This document shows positions 1 through 6,017 of a DNA stretch of 6,017 bases, one piece after another (the stretch's first letter is position 1; every line of letters begins with the position of its first letter). Both the position numbers and the translations under genes were made by a program. The DNA is taken from contig CAMCSI010000087.1 of NCBI GenBank assembly GCA_945877885.1, positions 1 through 6,017 of the forward strand, in the 5' to 3' direction. The notes under the pieces are model-generated. The model searched no databases, was not told the origin of the DNA, and saw only the letters and a list, made by a program, of their open reading frames with translations. Source of the DNA: Chlamydia trachomatis (GTDB lineage: Bacteria; Chlamydiota; Chlamydiia; Chlamydiales; 2-12-FULL-49-11).

Positions 1-98
1 GCTTGCTCATTAATAGTTTTTGCTTGTTCTTCCAGTAATTTCACGAGTTGATTAACCCATGGCATGCAAAGCTGTTCTTTAGGGATAGATATTTTCAT
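1..98 (-). CDS. N-terminal fragment of a probable IS66-type transposase (cut by window edge)
   Basis: Reading leftward from an ATG at 98, 32 codons stay open to the window edge. The peptide starts MKISIPKEQL, has a Pro-Trp pair at residues 13-14, then a heptad-like helix (VNQLVKLLEEQAKTINEQ). A short basic start, a PWV segment and a Leu/Gln/Glu-rich coiled coil is the look of the N-terminus of IS66-family transposases, where a leucine-zipper-like helix precedes the zinc finger and the DDE catalytic core. Neither of those lies in the window, so the family call rests on resemblance alone. The bases before the ATG carry no good Shine-Dalgarno sequence, and I found no convincing terminal inverted repeat between 99 and 317. 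It could instead be any small coiled-coil protein. Intactness cannot be judged. Confidence 0.45.
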   Translation of the reverse strand, partial: MKISIPKEQLCMPWVNQLVKLLEEQAKTINEQ

Positions 99-191
99 AT
101 CTAAATATCATAAAGGTTTGATTAAAAATTTGCACTAAAAATTTATTACCATGGTTTTTTAAGGACGTACCCCTCTCCTTCAATTGTCTTA

Positions 192-213
192 AACATCTTG
201 TAGTCAAGATGTT
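192..213. repeat. Perfect 9-bp inverted repeat (hairpin) in the divergent spacer
   Basis: AACATCTTG (192-200) and CAAGATGTT (205-213) are exact reverse complements around a TAGT loop. It lies between two divergent starts (98 on minus, 318 on plus). A T-rich stretch (231-237 and onward) begins 17 bases later, too far for a standard intrinsic terminator. It could be an operator, the 3' end of an unseen transcript, or a leftover of the mobile element on the left. The rest of 99-317 is AT-rich, with no open frame I can support. Confidence 0.4.
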
Positions 214-269
214 AAATAGTTTATTATGGGTTTTTTTATTTTTGATTTCCATTTAAACCTTTGATAGTT

Positions 270-275
270 TATAAT
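270..275 (+). promoter_or_regulatory. Candidate -10 box for the 491-residue protein gene
   Basis: TATAAT at 270-275 matches the sigma-70-type consensus exactly and would give a leader of about 35 bases before the ATG at 318. There is no good -35 at 16-18 bases: TTGATT at 242-247 is 22 bases away. An alternative pair is TTGATA (261-266) with TAAATA (283-288) at 16 bases. The region is so AT-rich that chance matches are likely. Confidence 0.35.
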
Positions 276-303
276 TAATGTATAAATATATTATTAATTT
301 AAA

Positions 304-310
304 AAAAGGA
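304..310 (+). promoter_or_regulatory. Ribosome binding site for the 491-residue protein
   Basis: AAAAGGA at 304-310 ends seven bases before the ATG at 318. This is the best Shine-Dalgarno match among the three complete genes and it fixes the start codon. Confidence 0.7.
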
Positions 311-317
311 TATTATT

Positions 318-1793
318 ATGGACTATACTAGCGCGACAGCAGCAGGAGCACCAGCAACAGCACAACAAAACTTGAATGGGACGCAAAATGAAGGGGGGGG
401 TGCTTCTGCTCCTGATAGATTGGATCAGATTGTAGCTCTGATAAGAGCTTCAGCTGCCGAACCGGTGACAGTGCCAGAGCCTATTGAACCAGCAACTGTT
501 GTGAATTTGACACCAAATGTACCAATTTTACAAAAATTAGATGAGCTACTGGGAAAAATACCGACAGTAGAAAGTGTTTCTGAGTTAGATGAGCTGAAAC
601 TCACATGCGGAGCATCTATGAATGAGATATTGAGGGAAGCTGCTCAAGAAATTGCACATTTAAAGAGCAATCCTCCAACAGGAATTTATTGGGCTACATC
701 TTATTTGGCCAGTTTTGCATTTGTTCCAAAGTTAGTAACACTGACTGCCAAGCTTGATGAAGTGGGTGCATTAATTTTTAATAAGAGAGCAGAATTAAAA
801 ACTAGTGTTATTACGCAACACGGTCAAGTAAAATTTGCAATCCGCAATGGACTTAATAATCTAATGAAAAACTATACTAGTGAAGTAGTTACAGTTGGTA
901 CAAGTAGGTTTAGTGACGAGGAAAAAGAAGTATTTGCAAAACATAAAAGTGATTGGCAAATAAGACTAAGCAAAGAGCTTCCAGTAATGTATCTTAGATT
1001 TAGTGAATATGGTGCGAAAAATGATGGTTATGCAGATTTTAGAGCTGAACTACACAAATTTGCTATTGAAAGAGCTGGAATAAATCTTGTTTCTTCAATA
1101 GGAACAGATTCAATGTTTGAGAAAATAAATGACTTTGAAAATTTTGTTAATTGGGTTTTTTCTCAAGAAGAATTCAATTTATATAGTGAAGAACATGAAA
1201 TTAAAGGTGCATTTAGACAAGGTGGGGCTGCAGGAACTATAAATGGTGCTTTACAAGCGTTTTCTAGTTTTGGTAGTACAGAAGGTATAGTTGAATATCT
1301 GCAAGAGCATAGAAGTGAAGACCAAGCGGAAAATAGAAATAACTCCTCAGCTATAATTAAACAATTATGTGATAAAATGATCCTTGGGAAAGCACCGATC
1401 AATGTTGCCTCTTTACCTGTTTTTTCAACAAGGTTGTTGAGCATTTTTCTAGGTGTTGATAGTAGCTACACATATAATTCTCTTAGTATAGCTTTTCCAA
1501 TAACTAGTGTGATATTTAAAGAAATAAGCAATGAAATAGGTCAGTTCACAGAAAAGATGAGAGAGAACTCTACATTTAATTCATTTATTGAATCTCGTGG
1601 CCTTGAGGTAGGTACCGATAAGTTTATGATTGAAATGGTTAAATGGCTTTGTTTTTCAAATAGATTAGCAGAGAATTTATACACTGTAGAAGAAAGAGAG
1701 CTAGCATATACGTTAGATTCTACAGACTATCCTTCAATTAGTGTTATTCAAGAGCAAGCAAAATCGGTAACACTTACAAATCAGTCGGTTTAG
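318..1793 (+). CDS. Hypothetical 491-residue protein, possible secreted effector
   Basis: I do not recognise this family. The ATG has a good ribosome binding site seven bases upstream. Residues 1-33 are rich in Ala, Thr, Ser, Gln, Asn and Gly, with only three acidic residues (D2, E25, D33) and no basic residue before R34. Residues 47-68 are rich in Pro, Val, Glu and Thr and look like a linker. From about residue 70 the protein is mainly helical and amphipathic (for example 70-115 and 200-290). There is no clear signal peptide or membrane span; 372-400 is the most hydrophobic stretch but contains polar residues. It ends TLTNQSV. A low-charge, disordered N-terminus without a Sec signal fits a type III secretion substrate, which would suit an intracellular bacterium, but that is inference. 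A run of eight G (393-400) encodes Gly26-28; a one-base change either way closes the frame. The gene stands alone, downstream of the divergent transposase-like start, and overlaps the convergent cyclase gene by four bases. It is clearly a real gene; its function is unknown. Confidence 0.85.
   Translation: MDYTSATAAGAPATAQQNLNGTQNEGGGASAPDRLDQIVALIRASAAEPVTVPEPIEPATVVNLTPNVPILQKLDELLGKIPTVESVSELDELKLTCGASMNEILREAAQEIAHLKSNPPTGIYWATSYLASFAFVPKLVTLTAKLDEVGALIFNKRAELKTSVITQHGQVKFAIRNGLNNLMKNYTSEVVTVGTSRFSDEEKEVFAKHKSDWQIRLSKELPVMYLRFSEYGAKNDGYADFRAELHKFAIERAGINLVSSIGTDSMFEKINDFENFVNWVFSQEEFNLYSEEHEIKGAFRQGGAAGTINGALQAFSSFGSTEGIVEYLQEHRSEDQAENRNNSSAIIKQLCDKMILGKAPINVASLPVFSTRLLSIFLGVDSSYTYNSLSIAFPITSVIFKEISNEIGQFTEKMRENSTFNSFIESRGLEVGTDKFMIEMVKWLCFSNRLAENLYTVEERELAYTLDSTDYPSISVIQEQAKSVTLTNQSV
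393..400 (+). repeat. G8 homopolymer tract inside a coding region
   Basis: Eight consecutive G cover codons 26-28 (GGG GGG GGT) of the 491-residue protein, in a gene that is otherwise AT-rich. Homopolymeric G tracts of this length are known slippage sites. Losing one G leads to TAG 12 codons after the E25 codon; gaining one leads to TGA eight codons after it. Confidence 0.85.
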
Positions 1794-4363
1794 GTTTGTT
1801 TTTTGCGTAGGATCGAATAGGTGATGATGGGGGTGGAAATGCCTTTAAATTGTCTTGGGGGGTTTTCTTTGAACTCTACATGATCTTTTATCGCTTCAAG
1901 GGTTTCTTTGGTCACAAGGATCTCACGGGCAGCTGCACCATCGCAAAGACGGGCTGAAAGGTTTACGATATGACCAAGCACTGTGTAGGAGAGGTGGTTT
2001 TCGGCACCAACATTGCCGGCAACAGCTTCTCCTGTGTGCATTCCAATACCAACTTCAAGTTTACAAAATCCAGAGCGCGCTCTTGTTTCATTCCAAAGAA
2101 GGATAGCTTGCTGCATTTCTATGGCACAAAGTACTGCCTGCAGCTCATGGAAGTCATTATCTAGGGGAGCTCCAAAAAGGGTCATAATTTTATCCCCTTC
2201 ATATTTATCGATCACCCCTTCAAAATCATCAATTACAGCACTTAGAAGCGTTAAACACTCATTAAGCATAATAATTACATCTTGAGGGTTCATTTTTTCT
2301 GTGATACCGGTAAAATTTCTAATGTCGCAAAACATCACTGTAATATTGCGAATTTCTCCTCCAAGCTTGATCCCTTCTTTTACAATTTTGGCAGCTATTT
2401 GTTTAGAGACAACTTTATCAAGAAGCCCGCGTACTTTATTTCCTTCCTGCATCGATTTGATCATAGAGGCAAATGAGGTGTATAGGGTTCCAATTTCATC
2501 GTTCCTTTTCATCACTTTTTGGTTTAAATGGATATCACTTAAACTTCGATCAGAAATTTTACCCGTAAGAAGGGCAAGTTCATTGATAGGCTTTGTGATC
2601 GCATTTAGTACTTTATTGAGAATTAAGATCATAATAATAAGAGCTATAGTGATTAGTATGGCGGAGTGAATCGTTACCTTTTTTGATAATGCGTTTACAT
2701 GATTAGTAATGGCATTTATGATATCTGATCTACTTTCTTGTTTTTCGATTAGTACAATTGTACCGTCACTTTCTGTGATATTTCCTAAACGCTTAAAAAA
2801 AAGTTTGTGGCCATCTTTTCCTTCAATGGTCCCTTCATTTTGTGTGAGCAAAAGGCTCTGGCTATAGTCTTCATTATTTTTTGAAATGGTATAAATTTCC
2901 CCATTGGTATTATATAATCGCATAGCTTTATCTTTAAAAATAAAGACCACATCATCAGGAGAAACAAGGGCAAGGTTAATAAGTATAGGGTCTAGGGAAA
3001 CTCCAAGGGTGATGGCAGCTACGTTTGGAGTTTCCATTGTAGAATCTAAGTAGGTGATATAATGTGTGGAAGTTAAATAAGGTTCTTTTAATGTTTCATC
3101 GTAGAAGATTTTGAGGTTTTTATTGATACAAGAAGATGCTTTCCCATTATCTTTTCCACCAAAGAGAATAAAGCGATCATAGGCAGGATTTTTAACTTCA
3201 AGATTACATTCCATAGGAACGTTAATGAGTTCTGTTAAAAACACATCACTTGTAAACACCCCCTCTGTCACATGATCATAAAAATTAGGCTCACTACCAT
3301 AAGTTAAATTTAAGGCAGTGACAATGCCTAGAGGGGATTTATCTGTAAATGGGGTGAAATCAAAGGCCCCTGTTCGAATGAGCATGCACATTTCCCAAAT
3401 AAGCTTTTTTTGTGTAATTCGATGTTCAAAATTTCTTCGTGTGGACCAATTACTTTCAGAAAGCGTTGATTCATAGTTACAAAGTGGGCCAACGCAATAA
3501 TTTCTTTGATAGGAAAGATTTGGTTTAATTTTCTCCAGGGAGGCTTTGATAAAAAGATCCTTTTTGGTTTTATCTGCTAGGGTATCGATTAGCTCAGGGT
3601 GTTCTTTTAATTTTTTTATCGTTACAGTGAGCATTGTTTTTAATGAGTTAATCAAAAAATTAAATTCTTCATTAGAGTGAATGGTAATTGCTTGATCGAA
3701 AAGATGAGTATAAATTTTGTTATTTGCGATCGTTAGGGCTGAAGGGTCTATACTAAGGAGCGCTTTTGCTTCAAATAAAAGCCATTGATCGGTTTTGTCG
3801 GCAAGGACAAATTCTGGAAGTACCTTATCATTGATATATTTAAGCATCGTTTTGTTCGACCAAAAGGGTACGCCCACGCAAACATCCATACTCCCATCAT
3901 CTTTTCTTGTGGTAAATAGTACAAGATCTTCAGCAATAGGGATTTTAACATATTTACGTAAAAATGGACAGGACTGTCTTATATAGGCAGAGGGCTTTTG
4001 ATTGACCTCTATATTTACAAAATCAAGCCATGGGTAGGTGGCAAGAACTGCCCCGCTGCTACCCCAGGAATTGGTTCTTAACACATACGGAGTGGGTAAA
4101 AATCTTTGTCTCCATTGAGAGCTGTTTCGCATAGAATCATAGGTATGATAGAGCTTTTCTGCTTGATCGTTAAAACTTATGCTGAGCGATTTTTTAATAT
4201 TTTCAAAGTTAATGGTATCAAACCGTTTTACTTCGGCGATCAACGTATTTTCTTCTTTGTTTAAATTATAGTTGATTTCGAAGTGACTGATGATAAAAAT
4301 AGAGAAAATTGCGAAAAGAAAAAGAGAAGATACCCAAAGTAAGATTCGTATTCGTAGAGCCAT
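1790..4363 (-). CDS. Membrane-bound class IIIb adenylate cyclase with large extracytoplasmic sensor and HAMP domain
   Basis: This gene encodes an 857-residue receptor-type enzyme converting ATP to cyclic AMP at the inner membrane. Visible order: short basic N-terminus, TM1 (about 7-26), an extracytoplasmic region of about 535 residues, TM2 (563-582), HAMP (583-640; P592 and DEIG at 622-625), a linker helix (641-669) and the catalytic domain (670-850). Metal-binding aspartates are D680 (FCDIRNFT) and D724 (DKYEGD). The substrate-selecting pair is K720 and T794 (SYTVLG); Lys plus Thr marks class IIIb, the type known to be bicarbonate-stimulated in other bacteria. Transition-state residues N801 and R805 (NLSAR) are present, so activity is expected. 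Oddities: H798 where Asp is usual (GDxVN), and H790/S792 where Arg/Asp are common. The outer region has seven cysteines (132, 162, 290, 295, 326, 386, 412); residues about 430-540 resemble the membrane-proximal half of a Cache sensor. The ligand is unknown. The start at 4363 places TM1 correctly, but its Shine-Dalgarno is weak. Confidence 0.93.
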   Translation of the reverse strand: MALRIRILLWVSSLFLFAIFSIFIISHFEINYNLNKEENTLIAEVKRFDTINFENIKKSLSISFNDQAEKLYHTYDSMRNSSQWRQRFLPTPYVLRTNSWGSSGAVLATYPWLDFVNIEVNQKPSAYIRQSCPFLRKYVKIPIAEDLVLFTTRKDDGSMDVCVGVPFWSNKTMLKYINDKVLPEFVLADKTDQWLLFEAKALLSIDPSALTIANNKIYTHLFDQAITIHSNEEFNFLINSLKTMLTVTIKKLKEHPELIDTLADKTKKDLFIKASLEKIKPNLSYQRNYCVGPLCNYESTLSESNWSTRRNFEHRITQKKLIWEMCMLIRTGAFDFTPFTDKSPLGIVTALNLTYGSEPNFYDHVTEGVFTSDVFLTELINVPMECNLEVKNPAYDRFILFGGKDNGKASSCINKNLKIFYDETLKEPYLTSTHYITYLDSTMETPNVAAITLGVSLDPILINLALVSPDDVVFIFKDKAMRLYNTNGEIYTISKNNEDYSQSLLLTQNEGTIEGKDGHKLFFKRLGNITESDGTIVLIEKQESRSDIINAITNHVNALSKKVTIHSAILITIALIIMILILNKVLNAITKPINELALLTGKISDRSLSDIHLNQKVMKRNDEIGTLYTSFASMIKSMQEGNKVRGLLDKVVSKQIAAKIVKEGIKLGGEIRNITVMFCDIRNFTGITEKMNPQDVIIMLNECLTLLSAVIDDFEGVIDKYEGDKIMTLFGAPLDNDFHELQAVLCAIEMQQAILLWNETRARSGFCKLEVGIGMHTGEAVAGNVGAENHLSYTVLGHIVNLSARLCDGAAAREILVTKETLEAIKDHVEFKENPPRQFKGISTPIITYSILRKKQT

Positions 4364-4369
4364 ATCTTT

Positions 4370-4384
4370 CTAATAACCTATTAG
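4370..4384. repeat. Perfect 6-bp dyad just upstream of the cyclase start
   Basis: CTAATA (4370-4375) and TATTAG (4379-4384) are exact reverse complements around ACC. On the minus strand the dyad ends six bases before the cyclase ATG, so it would sit in the leader, over the ribosome entry region. It could be an operator half or a small RNA hairpin. It is short and AT-rich, so chance is possible. Confidence 0.35.
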
Positions 4385-4386
4385 GG

Positions 4387-4424
4387 TTTTTAACTAAATA
4401 AATAAAATAGAAATTAGTTAAAAA
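4387..4424. promoter_or_regulatory. Perfect 11-bp inverted repeat in the cyclase/murA divergent spacer (candidate operator)
   Basis: TTTTTAACTAA (4387-4397) and TTAGTTAAAAA (4414-4424) are exact reverse complements separated by 16 bases. The arm centres lie 27 bases apart, about two and a half helical turns, and the pair is near the middle of the 100-base spacer between the two divergent starts. This arrangement suits a dimeric regulator reading both promoters. Low sequence complexity (runs of T and A) is the main argument against. Confidence 0.35.
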
Positions 4425-4451
4425 AACATTTATTCTTTACTTATTTTTTCG

Positions 4452-4457
4452 TATGAT
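4452..4457 (+). promoter_or_regulatory. murA: Candidate -10 box of murA, placed for a leaderless transcript
   Basis: TATGAT at 4452-4457 differs from TATAAT at one base. Transcription would begin about seven bases after it, at or next to the A of the ATG at 4464. The only -35 at 17 bases is the poor TTTATT (4429-4434). No purine-rich Shine-Dalgarno precedes the ATG, which fits a leaderless message. Confidence 0.35.
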
Positions 4458-4463
4458 AGAATT

Positions 4464-5813
4464 ATGAGCTTAGAATATTTAGAAATTGAAGGTGGGCATC
4501 CTCTCATTGGAGAAGTAACAGTTACTGGGGCTAAAAATGCGGTGACAAAATTAATTGTTGCCTCAATGCTTTCAGATAAAAAGTGCATTTTTACTAATGT
4601 TCCAACTATTACTGAAGTGGAAGTGACCCTTGATCTTTGTCGTCCGATGGGAATGACAGCTCTATGGGATAAAGAAAATCACCGCTTGGAAGTCATTACT
4701 AAGGAAATTAAAACAACTACGATACCGCATAGTTTTTCAGGAGCAAATAGAATACCAATTCTATTGATTGGAGCTCTCCTTGCAAGGACAAAAAATGAAA
4801 TTATCGTTCCAACGGTGGGTGGTTGCCATATTGGGAAACGTCCGGTAGATTTTCATATGAAATCTTTAAGCAAACTTGGAGCAACCATTGCTTATAAACG
4901 GCTTAAAGACGAAAGCTTTTATTGCGCAAGTGCTAAAGAGGGACTAGTTGGTGAGGTGATAGAGCTTGTTTACCCCTCCGTTGGAGCTACAGAAAACACT
5001 ATTTTAGCCGCCTGTAGAGCTCGCGGTAGAACGGTAATAAAAAATGCAGCGATGGAATGTGAAATTTTAGATTTGATTCATTTTTTGCAAAAATGCGGCG
5101 TTTGTATTTATGTGGATGTGGATCGAACCATTCATATAGAAGAGACTAAAGAGTTTTATCCTTGTGAGCATTATGTGATCCCTGATCGGATTGTTGCCGC
5201 CTCTTTTGGCATGGCAGCTATTGCTACTAAAGGACGCGTCTTTGTAAAAGGGGCAATTCAAGAACATATGGTCACCTTTTTAAACCATATTCGTGAAATT
5301 GGGGGCTGTTTTTCAGTGGAAAAAGAGGGGATCGAATTTTACTACAACGGTCCTTTAAAGGGTGGGGCACTTATTGAAACAGATGTTCATCCGGGGTTTA
5401 TGACAGATTGGCAGCAGCCTTTTTGTGTATTACTCACCCAGGCAAAGCAGTGTTCTGTGGTACATGAAACAGTCTATGAGTCCCGCTTTGGATATATCCA
5501 TACGCTAAAAGAGATGGGCGCTGATGTTGACTTTTTCACCAAATGTTTAGGAAGTAAGCCGTGCCGCTTTGCTTTGCAAAATCATAACCATTCAGTGGTT
5601 ATTAAGGGGGGCGCTCAGCTAAAGGCTAAAGATATTGCCATCCCTGATTTAAGAGCAGGATTTGCTTATGTAATGGCAGCGCTCATTGCCGATGGTACGT
5701 CAAAAATTACCAATGTCCATTTTTTAGACCGCGGTTATGAGGATCTTGATAGTAAATTAAAAGCCTTAGGGGCAAAAATTTCAAGAAAATCAATGGAAGT
5801 AGTACTTATTTAA
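4464..5813 (+). CDS. murA: UDP-N-acetylglucosamine 1-carboxyvinyltransferase (MurA)
   Basis: This cytoplasmic enzyme transfers enolpyruvate from phosphoenolpyruvate to UDP-GlcNAc, the first committed step of peptidoglycan precursor synthesis. The N-terminus reads straight into the family pattern (GEVTVTGAKNA; K24, N25), which supports the ATG at 4464. Other family residues: R96 (ANRIP, at the position of the phosphate-binding Arg), C121 in GGCHIGKRPVDFH (the active-site Cys that fosfomycin alkylates), D315 in GFMTDWQQPF (the catalytic-base region), DLR at 395-397 and the closing DRGYEDLDSKL (422-432). At 449 residues it is about 30 longer than E. coli MurA (419); part of the extra length is near 358-378 (CLGSKPCRF and NHNHS). 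The TDWQ motif and this segment differ from the commonest MurA sequences and suggest a separate subgroup, possibly a second MurA or one gained by transfer. No other cell-wall gene adjoins it. It is divergent from the cyclase across 100 bases and lacks a clear Shine-Dalgarno. No intrinsic terminator with a T-run follows. Confidence 0.93.
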   Translation: MSLEYLEIEGGHPLIGEVTVTGAKNAVTKLIVASMLSDKKCIFTNVPTITEVEVTLDLCRPMGMTALWDKENHRLEVITKEIKTTTIPHSFSGANRIPILLIGALLARTKNEIIVPTVGGCHIGKRPVDFHMKSLSKLGATIAYKRLKDESFYCASAKEGLVGEVIELVYPSVGATENTILAACRARGRTVIKNAAMECEILDLIHFLQKCGVCIYVDVDRTIHIEETKEFYPCEHYVIPDRIVAASFGMAAIATKGRVFVKGAIQEHMVTFLNHIREIGGCFSVEKEGIEFYYNGPLKGGALIETDVHPGFMTDWQQPFCVLLTQAKQCSVVHETVYESRFGYIHTLKEMGADVDFFTKCLGSKPCRFALQNHNHSVVIKGGAQLKAKDIAIPDLRAGFAYVMAALIADGTSKITNVHFLDRGYEDLDSKLKALGAKISRKSMEVVLI

Positions 5814-5858
5814 CTGAACTTAAGTAACGTGAATTTAAAATATATATAACCACCCGCT

Positions 5859-6017
5859 ATGAGAGTTACGATGGAAAATTTAACACAGAGACACAAAGCG
5901 CACAAAGGCACAAAGAATACAGAGAAAGAGATAAGAACTCTCATCAACTTTTAGCAATTAGCAAGTGGTATTTGTGCATTCCTTTGTGCCTTTGAGTCTT
6001 TGTGTTGAATTTCCAAT
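5859..6017. repeat. Long imperfect inverted repeat with CACAAAG units (possible MITE-like element, may run past window end)
   Basis: The stretch from about 5871 to 5919 and the stretch from about 5971 to 6017 are imperfect reverse complements. GGAAAATTTAACACAGAGAC on the left matches GGAAATTCAACACAAAGAC read from the right end, then both continue through CACAAAG-type units. The left arm has three exact CACAAAG copies (5892-5898, 5901-5907, 5909-5915). The central part (about 5920-5970) is unpaired. A further exact 9-bp pair, ATGAGAGTT (5859-5867) with AACTCTCAT (5936-5944), lies across it. Repeats with this (A)CACAGAGACACAAAG theme recur between genes in many unrelated bacteria. It lies 45-57 bases after the murA stop, so a transcript hairpin could protect or end the murA message. 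The outer boundary on the right is not visible. Confidence 0.65.

Noticed and set aside
192..237. Hairpin plus T-rich stretch as an intrinsic terminator
   Set aside because: The T-run begins 17 bases after a GC-poor stem, and neither flanking gene is transcribed toward it; an operator or remnant is equally likely.
1163..1444. 93-codon minus-strand ORF inside the 491-residue gene
   Set aside because: Cys/Ser/Leu-rich shadow of the plus-strand gene, without supporting signals.
1857..1862. G6 tract near the 3' end of the cyclase as a slippage site
   Set aside because: Six bases is short for slippage and it lies beyond the catalytic residues, encoding only a Pro-Pro turn region.
2013..2285. 90-codon plus-strand ORF opposite the cyclase catalytic domain
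   Set aside because: Antisense shadow of the conserved catalytic motifs; Ser-rich composition is typical of a reversed coding frame.
2301..2669. 122-codon plus-strand ORF opposite the cyclase HAMP/linker region
   Set aside because: It lies wholly antisense to well-conserved cyclase coding sequence, has no ribosome binding site of note and no recognisable domain.
5892..5915. Three CACAAAG copies as a CRISPR array
   Set aside because: Units are 7 bases with 1-2 bases between, far too short for repeat-spacer structure, and no cas gene is present.
5871..5954. 27-codon ORF in the terminal repeat as a real peptide gene
   Set aside because: It consists of repeat-arm sequence and has only a weak GAGAG upstream; open frame in a CACAAAG-type repeat is expected by its composition.

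Overview
The window is AT-rich bacterial DNA holding three complete protein genes, the 5' end of a fourth, and part of a long inverted repeat. I favour an obligate intracellular bacterium, most likely an environmental (amoeba- or arthropod-associated) member of the Chlamydiota. The reasons are a transposase-like fragment, a lineage-specific protein with an uncharged, Ser/Thr/Ala/Gln-rich N-terminus, a two-pass sensor adenylate cyclase with a very large extracytoplasmic domain, and a solitary murA. This is inference: no rRNA or marker gene is present, and Legionella-like or other symbionts cannot be excluded.

Layout. At 1-98 the first 32 codons of a leftward gene look like the start of an IS66-type transposase. 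Positions 99-317 are a divergent, AT-rich spacer with a perfect 9-bp hairpin, a TATAAT box and a good ribosome binding site for the next gene. At 318-1793 (+) lies a 491-residue protein of unknown function with a run of eight G at codons 26-28. Its stop codon overlaps the stop of a convergent gene by four bases. That gene, 1790-4363 (-), is an 857-residue membrane-bound class IIIb adenylate cyclase (TM, about 535-residue sensor, TM, HAMP, catalytic domain) with all key catalytic residues present. A 100-bp divergent spacer with two perfect inverted repeats separates it from murA at 4464-5813 (+). MurA makes the first committed peptidoglycan precursor; here it keeps the fosfomycin-target cysteine and belongs to a somewhat non-standard sequence type. 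The right end (about 5859-6017) carries one arm and most or all of the second arm of a long imperfect inverted repeat built from CACAAAG-like units.

How the genes relate. No operon is visible: each gene is alone in its orientation. The cyclase and murA share a short divergent control region, so shared regulation is possible but unproven. The unknown protein and the cyclase share a tail-to-tail overlap with no room for a terminator between them. The flanking transposase fragment and terminal repeat suggest a locus shaped by mobile DNA. I see no CRISPR array, tRNA or rRNA, and no convincing multi-gene novel system. The most unusual items are the G8 tract in the unknown protein, the oversized cyclase sensor, the MurA type, and the terminal repeat.
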